Positions 35,051 through 44,638 are shown, numbered from the stretch's first letter. The stretch is 44,638 nt of DNA from Dyella solisilvae (GCF_003351225.1 NZ_QQSY01000009.1:50062-94699), one strand, 5' to 3'. Translations and numbers: made by a program. Notes: generated by a model not told the origin, from the letters alone.

Positions 35051-35767
35051 GTGAAAACCTCTATCGATTGTCAGGGCTAAGCGCGAGAACCATCAGGCGC
35101 CCAACACGCCTCGACTCTCCTCGGGGGAAGCTCCCAGAATAGTCCAAAGACAAGGACTTGTAAAAGTTCGCGCCATGCGCTTGCGTATGCTCAAGGCCGC
35201 TGCGCCACGCCCCACGGGGCGCAGGATGACGCCTTCGGCCTGCTCCGGCGGACAACTTCCGCCCGCCAGCGCGAATTAACAGATCGTAATGTTTCGGAGC
35301 GGCGTTTCGCAGCACACTGCGCCCGGTCGATGTCAGCGCAAGCCTTACGTCAGCGGCGCGCGGGGATCTACGCAACCGAAACCGTGAAGCCCTGCGGAGG
35401 ATGGTCCGTGCGCGCATTTCGTAAGAATATTGAAGGGTATCTTACGGTACAAAAGCTTGCTGGCTGAACTGCAACAGCGCCAGAGATGGCAGTTCGCAGC
35501 CGTATGTGACTGGTTGGAAAGGCATAGCAGGGCAAATTTCCTGTCTGTCAGCTGAACGAGTCCCGGAGCGAGTGGTTACCTATTTCGCGCAGTTGCGTTG
35601 TCTGGAGGCGGCAGAAGTTGCTCCGAGGGGGCAGCCGGTTCCAATTAAATGCGAAACTGCGAAAGATCGTGCGGCAGTCAACGCTGCTTTTATGCTTGCG
35701 TCACGCTGAATCATCAATTCCCGGTTCACGCTCATTACAACTTGTCGCCATCCGCCTGGAAACTGCG
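35051..35767. other. Long gene-free region (717 bases) before the HTH regulator
   Basis: Noticeably more AT-rich than the surroundings from about 35270 to 35760. It contains the dyad CGTAAGA-N13-TCTTACG (35420-35446) and an imperfectly spaced inverted repeat GAACTGC/GCAGTTC (about 35467-35496). Short frames exist (for example a GTG-started one at 35506-35709) but show no protein-like composition or ribosome site. The lower GC may indicate acquired DNA or a regulatory region. Confidence 0.5.
35420..35446. promoter_or_regulatory. Dyad, candidate operator
   Basis: CGTAAGA and TCTTACG are perfect 7-base inverted repeats separated by 13 bases of AT-rich DNA, the size of a site for a dimeric repressor. 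It lies 320 bases upstream of the CI-like regulator gene and 370 bases upstream of the divergent lipoprotein gene. Which protein binds it is unknown. Confidence 0.35.
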
Positions 35768-36337
35768 ATGAATATGCAAAAAATTACGATGAATGAGCCC
35801 GCGACCACCTTCGCTGATCGCATCAAGGTGCTGATCCAGCGCGTGGGCAGCGTCACCGAGATCGCGCGTATGTGCGGCTTTTCCGAGGGCGTCGTGCGCA
35901 GCTGGCGCGACGGCAATACCGACCCCTCCCGCGCGCGCTGCGTCACCCTGGCCAAGACCCTGGGCATCTCGCTGGTGTGGCTGGTGGCAGGCGAAGGCCA
36001 GATCCAGGCCACTGACGCCATCGCCTCGGGTGAGGAACTGCCGAACGCCGAGATGTCGGCCAACCGCCATCGTTCCAAGCTGCGCACCGCGGCCGATACG
36101 CTCAACGCCACTGGCATGGCGATGGATCCGCACCGCCTGAACACGGCGCTGCGCATCCTGCAGTCGGAGCTCGATCTGGCCGAAAGCCGCCTGACCCTGG
36201 CCGACAACGCCGACATGCTGGCCGACCTGTACGAAATTCTCGGCCCGGGCGGCACCGACGTCGACGCCTCCGCCATGGTGTCGTTCAACCAGCGCCTGCA
36301 CGAGCGCGTGAAGCGCGGTCGCCAGACCATCGGCTGA
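35768..36337 (+). CDS. CI-like helix-turn-helix (XRE-type) regulator
   Basis: A 189-residue protein. The N-terminal HTH (about 13-75: FADRIKVLIQRVGSVTEIAR, then GFSEGVVRSWRDGNTDPS and LAKTLGISLVWLVAGEG) is of the phage CI-repressor type. The remaining 110 residues are helical (LNTALRILQSELDLAESRLT, DNADMLADLYEIL) with no LexA/S24 peptidase motif, so it is not a self-cleaving repressor; the C-terminal part may be for dimerisation. Several in-frame ATGs exist; 35768 (GGAAA upstream) is preferred, 35789 possible. It stands alone between a long AT-rich gap and a shared terminator. Confidence 0.82.
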   Translation: MNMQKITMNEPATTFADRIKVLIQRVGSVTEIARMCGFSEGVVRSWRDGNTDPSRARCVTLAKTLGISLVWLVAGEGQIQATDAIASGEELPNAEMSANRHRSKLRTAADTLNATGMAMDPHRLNTALRILQSELDLAESRLTLADNADMLADLYEILGPGGTDVDASAMVSFNQRLHERVKRGRQTIG

Positions 36338-36361
36338 GCATCGCGTCCACCGCATGCAAAC

Positions 36362-36392
36362 AAAAACGGCAGCCTCGCGGCTGCCGTTTTTT
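36362..36392. terminator. Bidirectional intrinsic terminator
   Basis: Five A, ACGGCAGCC-TCGC-GGCTGCCGT (perfect 9-bp stem, 36366-36387), then six T. It ends both the HTH regulator transcript (plus) and the glyQS transcript (minus). Confidence 0.92.
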
Positions 36393-36412
36393 GTTGGGAC
36401 ACCCGCCTTGGC

Positions 36413-38559
36413 TTACAGGCGGGCGATATCTGCGATGGCTCCGAACTGCGCCTTGAGCTGGCCCAGCAGGGCCAGGCGGTTGGCGCGCACTGCCGGATTC
36501 TCCGCGTTGACCAGCACGCTGTCGAAGAACGCGTCGACCGGCGCCTGCAACTGCGCCAGTCGCGTCAGTACGGCGGCATAGTCGCCCTGCTGCAACGGCG
36601 AGGCCGTGTCCGCCTTGGCACTGTCCAGGGCCGCCGCCAGCGCGCGCTCGGCATCGGCTTCGAAGTGCGCCGGGTCGACGTGGCTGCCCACTGGGGCCGC
36701 GCCAGCTTCCTCGGCCTGCTTGCGCAGGATGTTGGCCACGCGCTTGTTGGCGGCCGCCAGGCTCAACGCCTCCGGGCGACGCCCGAACTCGGCCACGGCG
36801 CGCAGCCGGCGATCGAAATCCACCAAGGTGGCCGGCGCCACCGCCAGTACCGCCTCGAACTGTTCGCCGTTGAAGCCCTGCTCGGCGTAATAGCCGCGCA
36901 GGCGCTCGAACACGAAGTCGACCAGTTCGTCCGTCAGCGCCGCGCGGCGCTTGCCGGCATCGAGCACCGGCGCCTTGCCGTCCTTGCCGGGCTTCAGGCC
37001 CGCGGCGAGAGCCGCTTCGGGAAGCAGCTCCAGTGCTTCGACGAAGCTGCCGCGCAGGTCCAGGTCCAGGCCGCCTTCCACGAGGGTGCGGGCAAGGCCC
37101 AGCGCCGCGCGGCGCAGCGCGAACGGATCCTTGTTGCCGCTGGGCTTGAGGCCGACGGCGAAGATGCCGGCCAGGGTGTCGAGGCGATCCGCCACGGCGA
37201 GCACCTGGCCCACCTTGCCGCCTGCGATGGCGTCGCCGGCAAAACGCGGCTGATAGTAGCTATCCAGCGCATTGGCCACTTCCTTTGCCTCGCCATGATG
37301 AGCGGCGTAGTAGCGGCCCATCACGCCCTGCAGTTCGGGGAATTCACCGACCATGCGGGTGAGCAGGTCGCACTTGCTCAGCGCCGCGGCGCGCGTCGCT
37401 TCGCCGGCGTCCACGTCGACGCGGTTGGCGATGATGCGCGCCAGTTCGGCCACGCGCACGCTCTTGTCCCACAGGCTGCCCAGCGCCTGCTGGTAGGTTA
37501 CGTTCTTCAGTTGATCCTGGTAACCGGCCAGCGGCGTCTTCAGGTCTTCGTCCCAGAAGAACTTGGCGTCGGCGAAGCGCGGACGGATCACGCGCTCGTA
37601 GCCCTTGCGGATTTCCGACGGCTGCTTGCTCTCGATGTTGGCCACGCCGATGAAGTGCTCGGTGAGCTTGCCCTCGGCGTCGAACACCGGCACGAACTTC
37701 TGGTTGGTCTCCATGGTGGTGACCAGCGCTTCGGGCGGCACGGCGAGGAATTCACGATCGAACTGGCAGGCGATGGCCATCGGCCATTCGGTGAGGTTGG
37801 CGATCTCGTCCAGCAGCGAATCGGGGAGCTGCGGCACGCCGCCGGTCTCCTTCGCCGCGCGCGCGATCTCCTCGTGAATCTTCTGGCGACGTTCGGCCGG
37901 ATCGGCCATCACCTTTGCCGCGCGCATCGCGTCGAGCCAGCTGTCAGCATCGACCACGTGCACGGGATGCGGATGCATGAAGCGATGGCCACGCGACTTG
38001 CGGCCGCTCTTCAGGCCAAGCACCTCGCCATCAATGATGTCGGCGCCGTGCAGGATCACCAGCCAGTGCGCGGGGCGCACGAAGCTGTAGTCGTGATCGC
38101 CCCAGCGCATCGGCTTGGGGATCGGCAGGCCCTTGAGCGCTTCTTCCACGATCTCCGGCAGCAGCGCGGCGACCGGCTGGCCAGGCTTGACCGCGCGGAA
38201 CACGAACCACGAGCCCTTGTCGGTTTCGAGCTTCTCCAGCTGCTCGACGGTGACTCCGCACGATTGCGCAAAGCCCTGCAGCGCCTTGCCCGGCTGGCCA
38301 TTGGCGTCCAGCGCGGCATTCACCGCCGGACCGCGACGCTCGATGCTCTGCTCGGGCTGGTTCACCGCCACCGACGGAATATGGACGGCCAAACGACGCG
38401 GCGATGCGTAGCGCACCGCGTGATCCAGCGACGCTTCCACGCCGCGCTTGGCCAGGCCATCGCACACACCACGCAGGAACGCCTGCGAAAGCTCATCAAG
38501 CGCCTTCGGCGGCAGCTCTTCCGTGCCCAGTTCGATCAGCAGCGGCTTGGTGGCGGCGC

Positions 38560-38563
<4 letters not shown>
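36413..38563 (-). CDS. glyS: Glycine-tRNA ligase beta subunit
   Basis: A 716-residue beta subunit of the bacterial alpha2-beta2 glycyl-tRNA synthetase; it provides tRNA recognition. The start [20 protein letters not shown] is the signature of Gly[34 protein letters not shown] and the C-terminal DALR-type anticodon-binding region ([24 protein letters not shown], ending ADIARL) are present. Its ATG overlaps the glyQ stop by 4 bases (ATGA), ensuring equal synthesis. A longer frame reaching 38929 is a shadow over glyQ. Ends at a strong shared terminator. Confidence 0.97.
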
Positions 38564-39471
<908 letters not shown>

Positions 39472-39565
39472 GGCTTCCCGTGGGCTTCAATAAAGCGGGT
39501 TAGTATAGCCGGGACCGCTTTCGCCGCTGGATTTTCGGCGAAATTCAACAGGGAGATCACGGTAC

Positions 39566-41377
39566 ATGGCCGCTTCACCGCAATCCGTCTCGTTGCTTGG
39601 GCGCCGCACCCGGCTGGCCCTTGATGAAGTGCTGGCCACCCTGGTGGTGGACGGCTTCCTGCTGGCCGAAGACGCCAAGCAGGTGCGGATGGGCAACCGC
39701 AGCGGCCGCGCGACGGTGGAATTGCACCCGCTGGTGCTGGTGGCCAACGCCAAGCTGCCCAGCCAGCGCGACCCGGGACGACCACTGAGCCTGGAAGTGC
39801 TGACCGAGTGGCTCGCCGGCCACGCGCAGCTGCCGTACCTGAAGATCGACCCGATGAAGATCAACGTGGCCGCGGTGACCCAGGTGGTCAGCCGCGCCTA
39901 CGCCGAGCGGCATCGCATCCTGCCGGTGGCGGTGGCGCCGGGCGAGGTCACCTTCGCCTCGTGCGAGCCGTTCGATCACGCCTGGGCCGCCGATCTTTCG
40001 CACATGCTGCGCCGGGACGTGAAGCGCGTGGTGGCCAATCCGCTGGACATCAACCGCTATCTGCTGGAGTTCTACGGCGTCCAGCGCTCGATCCAGTTGG
40101 CGCAGGACGCCAAGGGCTCCGGCTACGACTCCTCCGCGATCCTCAACTTCGAACAGTTGGTGGAGCTGGGCAAGACCGGCGAGGTGGGCGCGGACGACCG
40201 GCATGTCGTGCACATCGTCGACTGGCTGCTGCAGTACGCATTCGAGCAACGCGCCTCGGACATCCACATCGAGCCGCGCCGCGAGGCGGGCCAGCTGCGC
40301 TTCCGCATCGACGGCGTGATGCACAAGGTGTTCGAGCTGCCGCCGCCGGTAATGACCGCGGTGACGGCGCGCATCAAGATCCTCTCGCGCATGGACGTAG
40401 CCGAAAAGCGCCGCCCGCAGGACGGCCGCATCAAAACCCGCTCGGCCAGCGGGCGCGAAGTGGAACTGCGCATCTCCACCATGCCCACCGCGTTCGGCGA
40501 GAAGGTGGTGATGCGCATCTTCGACCCGGACATCGTGGCCAAGGATTTCTCGCAGCTGGGCTTCTCCGCCAGCGAGGCGGAGATCTGGCGCACGATGGTG
40601 GAGCGTCCGCACGGCATCGTGCTGGTGACCGGCCCCACCGGTTCGGGCAAGACCACCACGCTGTACTCCACCCTCAAGCACCTGGCCACGCCCGAACTCA
40701 ATGTGTGCACGGTGGAAGACCCTATCGAAATGGTCTCCGGCGACTTCAACCAGATGCAGGTCCAGCCGGCGATCGACCTGGACTTCGCCGCCGGTGTGCG
40801 CACCCTGCTGCGCCAGGACCCGGACATCATCATGGTGGGTGAGATCCGCGACCTCGAAACCGCGCAGATGGCGGTGCAGGCCTCGCTCACCGGCCATCTG
40901 GTGCTGTCGACGCTGCACACCAACGACGCACCAAGCGCCGTCACGCGTCTGCTCGATCTCGGCGTGCCGCACTACCTGATCCAGTCCACGCTGACCGGCG
41001 TGGTGGCGCAACGCCTGGTGCGCACGCTGTGCCCGCACTGCAAGGCGGAAACCACGCAGGATCCGCACGAATGGACGGCGATGACCCATGGATGGTCGCT
41101 GCCGTTGCCGGAGAAGGTGTTCAAGCCGGTGGGCTGCCTGGAATGCCGCAACACCGGCTTCATGGGCCGCACCGGCGTCTACGAGATGATGCAGCTGTCG
41201 CCGCGCCTGCGGGGGCTGATCTCCGCCCAGCTGGATCTCGGCCACTTCGGCCACGCCGCGCTGGCCGAAGGCATGCGACCACTGCGCATCTCGGCCGCCG
41301 AGCAGGTGGCGCGCGGCGTCACCACGGTGCAAGAAGTGCTCACCGTGATACCGCCGATCGAGCACGGTTCAGCCTGA
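39566..41377 (+). CDS. Orphan GspE/PulE/PilB-family secretion ATPase
   Basis: A 603-residue type II secretion/type IV pilus ATPase. An N-terminal GspE_N-like domain (about 85-175, LPYLKIDPMKINVAAV) precedes the core ATPase. Walker A GPTGSGKTT is at 356-364 (Lys362), Walker B DIIMVGE at 420-426 (Glu426), the Asp and His boxes (EDPIE, TGHLVLSTLHTND) follow, and a tetracysteine zinc site (CPHC, CLEC) is near 492-535. Everything needed for ATP hydrolysis is intact. No gspC-N or pil genes are in the window, so its machine is encoded elsewhere or it is a paralogue with another partner. GGGAG lies about 11 bases before the ATG. Confidence 0.92.
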   Translation: MAASPQSVSLLGRRTRLALDEVLATLVVDGFLLAEDAKQVRMGNRSGRATVELHPLVLVANAKLPSQRDPGRPLSLEVLTEWLAGHAQLPYLKIDPMKINVAAVTQVVSRAYAERHRILPVAVAPGEVTFASCEPFDHAWAADLSHMLRRDVKRVVANPLDINRYLLEFYGVQRSIQLAQDAKGSGYDSSAILNFEQLVELGKTGEVGADDRHVVHIVDWLLQYAFEQRASDIHIEPRREAGQLRFRIDGVMHKVFELPPPVMTAVTARIKILSRMDVAEKRRPQDGRIKTRSASGREVELRISTMPTAFGEKVVMRIFDPDIVAKDFSQLGFSASEAEIWRTMVERPHGIVLVTGPTGSGKTTTLYSTLKHLATPELNVCTVEDPIEMVSGDFNQMQVQPAIDLDFAAGVRTLLRQDPDIIMVGEIRDLETAQMAVQASLTGHLVLSTLHTNDAPSAVTRLLDLGVPHYLIQSTLTGVVAQRLVRTLCPHCKAETTQDPHEWTAMTHGWSLPLPEKVFKPVGCLECRNTGFMGRTGVYEMMQLSPRLRGLISAQLDLGHFGHAALAEGMRPLRISAAEQVARGVTTVQEVLTVIPPIEHGSA

Positions 41378-41416
41378 ATCAGCATCATCGGATCCATGCC
41401 ATCGTCGTCCCATCGC

Positions 41417-42139
41417 ATGAAACCTGTCCTGATCATCCGCACCGGTCGCGCTCCCGACCCCATCCGTGCCCGCCACGGTGATTTCCCGCATTGGTTCCGC
41501 CTTGGCGCGAAACTCTCGCCGGAGCGCGTACGCGTGGTGGACGTCGAAGCCGGGGAAACCTTGCCCCCGCCACGGGAGGTCGCCGGCGCGCTGATCACCG
41601 GCTCCGCGGCCATGGTCACGGAGCGCGCGCCCTGGAGCGAACGCACGGCGGGCTGGATTCGCGACGCCATGGACGAAGCGCTGCCGATGTTTGGCGTGTG
41701 CTACGGGCATCAGCTGATGGCGCATGCGCTGGGTGGTCGCGTCGACTACCTGCCCGGCGGTCGCGAAATCGGCACGGTCGCCATCGATCTGCTCGATGCT
41801 GCCAGGAGCGACGCCTTGGCCAGCCAGTTCCCCGCCACGTTCAAGGCTCACGCCACGCACGAACAAAGCGTGCTCGAGTTGCCCGCGGGAGCGACCGTGC
41901 TTGCTTCCTCCACACGGGATCCGCACCACCTCGTGCGCTACGGCGCCAACGCCATGAGCAGCCAGTTCCATCCGGAATTCAATGCCGACGTGATGCGCGC
42001 CTATATCGATCGCAAGCACCACGACATGCGCCGCGAAGGCTTCGATCCGCACCACACCTTCCGGCAGGTGGCGCCGACCCCGCTGGCGCGGCGGTTGTTC
42101 CGCCAATTCTCCCGCCACCATGGGCTCGCCGCCGGCTGA
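41417..42139 (+). CDS. Class I glutamine amidotransferase-like protein
   Basis: A 240-residue stand-alone class I GATase domain protein. The catalytic triad is Cys95 in FGVCYGHQL, and His185 with Glu187 in SSQFHPEFN. It starts KPVLIIRTG as the first beta strand. Relatives are often named GMP synthase-like GATases (YfeJ family); some act as gamma-glutamyl hydrolases, but no substrate can be inferred. The start at 41417 was chosen because the fold begins there; an ATG at 41396 would add seven residues and neither has a good ribosome site. It follows the ATPase gene by 39 bases and may be cotranscribed. Confidence 0.85.
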   Translation: MKPVLIIRTGRAPDPIRARHGDFPHWFRLGAKLSPERVRVVDVEAGETLPPPREVAGALITGSAAMVTERAPWSERTAGWIRDAMDEALPMFGVCYGHQLMAHALGGRVDYLPGGREIGTVAIDLLDAARSDALASQFPATFKAHATHEQSVLELPAGATVLASSTRDPHHLVRYGANAMSSQFHPEFNADVMRAYIDRKHHDMRREGFDPHHTFRQVAPTPLARRLFRQFSRHHGLAAG

Positions 42140-42206
42140 GCCGGCTGTCATCGTGGCGATCTAGAATGGGCCTGCGACGCACCGCATCTCGGCAGGGACG
42201 GGCAGC

Positions 42207-43331
42207 ATGGACAAGTTACGGCCACACGTACATCGGGCGTCGGTCATCGCCATGCGCCTGGTCGACATTGCCGACTCGATCGACCTGACGGCTGTCGAAG
42301 CTTTGTGGGCGCGCCACGCCCGCACCATGGCCGCGCGTGGCCGGCTGGTCACGGCGCCACCCAAGGCGATGAGCTTCGGTGTACCGCCGGTGGAGCTGAC
42401 TCTTGCGCCGCTCACCATCGAGCTGGACGGCCAGCCGCTGCAGGCCTCCGTGGTAGTGCGACTCTACGAATTCGGCGTGGCCGCCTTCTCGATCAGCGTG
42501 CCCGCCAACGACCTGTCCTGGCCCGCTTTCAGCGGACGGGTCAACGCGGTGGATGCCGCGCTGGGAATCGCGTCGGAAACCAGGACATGGAATGATCTGA
42601 TCCAACAGATCATGGAGCTCATGCGGCCTGCGCTGCGGCGCCCCAGCCTCGAACCCCTGCACGAGGACTATCTACTCGGCCTGGTGCATGCGCTGGAAGG
42701 CGTGAGCAGCACCGCCAACCTGCACGACGAACTCGACCTGGTGCCGCTGCTGGCAGGTGAGTCACGCGCCCTGTCGGAGCAGGCGCGGCAGGAGCTGCTG
42801 CGACAGCGCTTTACCTACTACACGGACGACCTGGTCGTCCTCACCTGGGACCGCGCCTTCATCATGGAGCCTGGCGACGACTCCGATGTGGTCGACATCC
42901 TGGAGGTCGCCAACGCGCAGCTGCTCGAGATGCGCTATTACGACGAACTGCTCGACGCGGAACTGCCGCGCATGTACGACCTGGTCGAGGCCACCCACAA
43001 CGTGGCCAATCCCCTCGCGGCGCGCCGCTATGCCGACCTCGCGCGACACCTTTACACGCTGGTCGCTGAAGTCACCGAGGTCACTGAAAAAGTCGACAAC
43101 GCGCTGCAGGTCACCGAGGACGTTTACCTGGCCCGCGTCTATGCCTCGGCACTGGAGCTGTTCCGGGTGCCGCACGTGAGCAAGGCGGTCGACCGGAAAC
43201 TTTCCATCATCCGCGACAGCTACGCCGCGCTCTATGAGGAAGCCTCAAGCAAGCGCGGCGAACTGCTGGAACTGGCGATCATCATCCTGATCGTGGTGGA
43301 GATCGTCTTCGCGGTGATGCACCACGTCTAG
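42207..43331 (+). CDS. RMD1/YagE (DUF155)-like membrane protein
   Basis: A 374-residue protein resembling the RMD1/YagE family. The N-terminal 130 residues are a soluble alpha/beta region; then come FTYYTDDLVVLTWDRAFIMEP (around 205-225), a long helical stretch with LLDAELPRMYDLVEATH, a coiled-coil-like EVTEVTEKVDNALQVTEDV (about 290-308), and a single C-terminal membrane anchor (LLELAIIILIVVEIVFAVM, about 352-370) followed by four residues. This tail-anchored layout and the KRGELLE...E-I motif fit the family, whose yeast member is linked to meiotic and mitochondrial functions; bacterial roles are unknown. AGGGACGG lies upstream of the ATG. Confidence 0.78.
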   Translation: MDKLRPHVHRASVIAMRLVDIADSIDLTAVEALWARHARTMAARGRLVTAPPKAMSFGVPPVELTLAPLTIELDGQPLQASVVVRLYEFGVAAFSISVPANDLSWPAFSGRVNAVDAALGIASETRTWNDLIQQIMELMRPALRRPSLEPLHEDYLLGLVHALEGVSSTANLHDELDLVPLLAGESRALSEQARQELLRQRFTYYTDDLVVLTWDRAFIMEPGDDSDVVDILEVANAQLLEMRYYDELLDAELPRMYDLVEATHNVANPLAARRYADLARHLYTLVAEVTEVTEKVDNALQVTEDVYLARVYASALELFRVPHVSKAVDRKLSIIRDSYAALYEEASSKRGELLELAIIILIVVEIVFAVMHHV

Positions 43332-43353
43332 CCGCGACGCCGTCGGCTGCGAC

Positions 43354-43677
43354 TCAGCGGCCGCGCGGCGGCATCGGGAAAGGCGTGATCTTCTGGCCGT
43401 CGCTGGCATCGCGGATGACCAGTGCGCCCTTGCTCTCTACTTCTTCGATGCGAACCACCGATTGCATCGGTAGATGCAGCACGCGCGTATCCTTGAATTC
43501 GTCGCGCAGGCGCTCCTCGGTCGGATCGACCAGCAGGCCCTCTCCGGCAGGCTCGAACACCAGCTCGCCCACTTCGGTAAAACCCCACAGGCTGCTCGAT
43601 GCGATATGCCGCGCGTACAGCTCGTAGCATTTGCCCAGGTGGAGGAAGGTGACTTTGTAGAGTTTCTTGTTGCGCAT
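43354..43677 (-). CDS. DUF1820 family protein
   Basis: A 107-residue small basic protein of the DUF1820 family. KKLYKVTFLHLGKCYELYAR at the start, SSLWGFTEVGELVFEP, then VDPTEERLRDEFKDT and LHLPMQSVVRIEEVE follow the family pattern throughout. Function unknown. The start at 43677 is set by the family; no Shine-Dalgarno is seen, and only 10 bases separate it from the upstream rhomboid gene on the same strand, so translation is probably coupled. A longer frame from 43803 runs back into the rhomboid gene and is not used. Confidence 0.9.
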   Translation of the reverse strand: MRNKKLYKVTFLHLGKCYELYARHIASSSLWGFTEVGELVFEPAGEGLLVDPTEERLRDEFKDTRVLHLPMQSVVRIEEVESKGALVIRDASDGQKITPFPMPPRGR

Positions 43678-43687
43678 GGGGATTATG

Positions 43688-44371
43688 TTATCGCCGCAGG
43701 CGCCGCGCGATGTCGTCTCGCGAGAAAAGCGCAAACACGACGCCGAACAGGAAGCCGGCGATGTGCGTCCACCACACCACGGCGCCGTAACTCGGCCCGG
43801 CATAGCTGAACAGCAATTGCAGCAACACCCAGATGCCGATCAACAGGAACGCCGGCATGCGTACGAATTCGAGGTACAAGCCCAGCGGCACCACCAGTCC
43901 AAGTCGCGCACGCGGGAACAGCGCGATATAGGTGCCAAGCACCGCCGACACCGCACCGCTGCAACCGATGATCGGGGAACGCACGCCGGCCAACGACAGG
44001 GCGCCGACCAGGTTGGCGATCATCCCGCCGAGCAGGAACAGCGACAGGAAACGCAGCGAACCGAGTGCACGCTCGGCGGGAATGCCGAAGATCACCAAAA
44101 ACAGCAGGTTGCCCAGCAGGTGCAGCCAGGCCAGATGGATGAAAAGCGCGGTGAACAGGCGCAGCAGCGCCGGGTCGTGCAACTGCGGAAGGATCGGCTG
44201 CTTGGCATCGAAGATGTTCGCCGGCACCGTGCCCCATTCGAGCCACATCGACATCCGCTGGGGCCCGGGCATCAGCGCCAGTCCCACGAAACTGATCACG
44301 CACACGACCACCAGCAGCGCAGTGGCCCACTGCACGTGCTGGCGATGGCGAGTTTCGACGTGGACGAACAC
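43688..44371 (-). CDS. Rhomboid-family intramembrane serine protease
   Basis: A 227-residue membrane protein with six predicted helices. The catalytic dyad is intact: Ser138 in GCSGAVSA and His203 in WTHIAGFLFG; the oxyanion-site helix has FIHLAWLHLLGNLLFL with His84 and Asn88. Such proteases cut membrane-embedded substrates inside the bilayer; the substrate is unknown. The start is GTG (44371), with GGAG 10 bases upstream; no in-frame ATG is better placed. First gene of the pair with DUF1820. Confidence 0.9.
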   Translation of the reverse strand: MFVHVETRHRQHVQWATALLVVVCVISFVGLALMPGPQRMSMWLEWGTVPANIFDAKQPILPQLHDPALLRLFTALFIHLAWLHLLGNLLFLVIFGIPAERALGSLRFLSLFLLGGMIANLVGALSLAGVRSPIIGCSGAVSAVLGTYIALFPRARLGLVVPLGLYLEFVRMPAFLLIGIWVLLQLLFSYAGPSYGAVVWWTHIAGFLFGVVFALFSRDDIARRLRR

Positions 44372-44464
44372 GGGATGGATGCTCCGCGGAAATTACGATC
44401 AGATGAGTTTCGCATCATAGGCGATCCATCTGGCGTGCGGCGGTAGTGATTGCCCTGGGGTAGG

Positions 44465-44495
44465 CGCGTTTCGCGCGCAGGGTGCGCTCCTACAG
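44465..44495. repeat. Dispersed GC-rich repeat
   Basis: Read on the minus strand it is ctgtaggagcgcaccctgcg followed by cgcgaaacgcg. Sequences beginning gtaggagcgcac are a common intergenic repeat family in Pseudomonas and Xanthomonadales; a diverged relative is seen at about 24618-24655. Family identification is from memory. Confidence 0.5.
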
Positions 44496-44597
44496 CGCGC
44501 GGTGCGCCTGGTGGACGCACGTGGTGAGCGACGCGGCGCGCGCAGAGGCGTGATGTGGGCGCCTTTGCATGCGCGGATTTTTCTCGCGCACAAAGAC

Positions 44598-44625
44598 AAA
44601 CGCCTTCCCGGATGGGAAGGCGTTT
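44598..44625. terminator. Stem-loop, probable terminator of a gene beyond the right edge
   Basis: AAACGCCTTCCC-GGAT-GGGAAGGCGTTT is a perfect 12-bp hairpin. On the minus strand it is followed by GTCTTTG, a broken T-tract, so it most likely ends a minus-strand transcript that enters from beyond position 44638. Confidence 0.6.
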
Positions 44626-44638
44626 GAGGGATAAAGCC

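Noticed and set aside
35506-35709. 67-residue GTG-started frame in the 717-base gap
   Set aside because: No ribosome site, no protein-like pattern, and base use unlike neighbouring genes.

Overview
The window looks like a chromosomal segment of a high-GC gammaproteobacterium of the order Xanthomonadales, most likely the family Rhodanobacteraceae (a Dyella, Luteibacter or Rhodanobacter relative). This is inferred from protein resemblance (split glyQ/glyS, a bioH-bioC pair, DUF1820, Tex, a TonB-free EstA-like autotransporter), base composition and the dispersed repeat families; no marker rRNA lies in the window. Almost all of it is ordinary housekeeping DNA: 43 protein genes, no tRNA or rRNA recognised, no CRISPR array, no complete insertion sequence, no prophage block.

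Left part (1-11.6 kb): a repeat-rich gene-free edge, a FosX-like VOC protein divergent from ubiA (ubiquinone), then a compact YciI/VOC/ECF42-type sigma factor module facing an AhpD-like plus hypothetical pair. A run of envelope or secreted proteins follows (two small exported proteins, an exported alpha/beta hydrolase, an MliC-like lysozyme-inhibitor lipoprotein), with a DUF2252 protein, MarC, and a small membrane protein with ComF.

Middle (11.6-16.6 kb): a biotin block, bioB-bioF-trhO-bioH-bioC, all on the plus strand. A BirA-operator-like dyad overlaps the candidate bioB promoter. The tRNA hydroxylase gene trhO sits inside the block; its last 56 codons are made of a dispersed repeat, which also supplies the ribosome binding site for a TTG-started bioH.

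16.6-25 kb: a LysR regulator with a divergent small ORF, tag (alkylation repair) with a membrane protein, a DMT exporter, a threonine/serine dehydratase-like enzyme overlapping galM, and pepN. A 568-base gene-free stretch (25,021-25,588) carries a perfect TGTGA-N6-TCACA CRP/Clp-type site, a 12-bp inverted repeat and an intrinsic terminator pointing to the minus strand with no gene before it.

Right part (25.6-44.6 kb): mnmG (wobble-uridine modification, like trhO), a GYF-RDD membrane protein, a short CadC-type regulator, tex, a GDSL autotransporter esterase, a YbaY-type lipoprotein, a lone CI-like HTH regulator behind a 717-base gap, glyQ-glyS, an orphan GspE/PilB-type ATPase, a glutamine amidotransferase-like protein, an RMD1/YagE-like membrane protein, and a rhomboid protease with DUF1820. 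Strong intrinsic terminators separate many of these units. I saw no clearly new multi-gene system; the most interesting points are the kinase-like, apparently circularly permuted motif order in the DUF2252 protein, the repeat-built trhO/bioH junction, and the candidate regulatory/RNA region upstream of mnmG.
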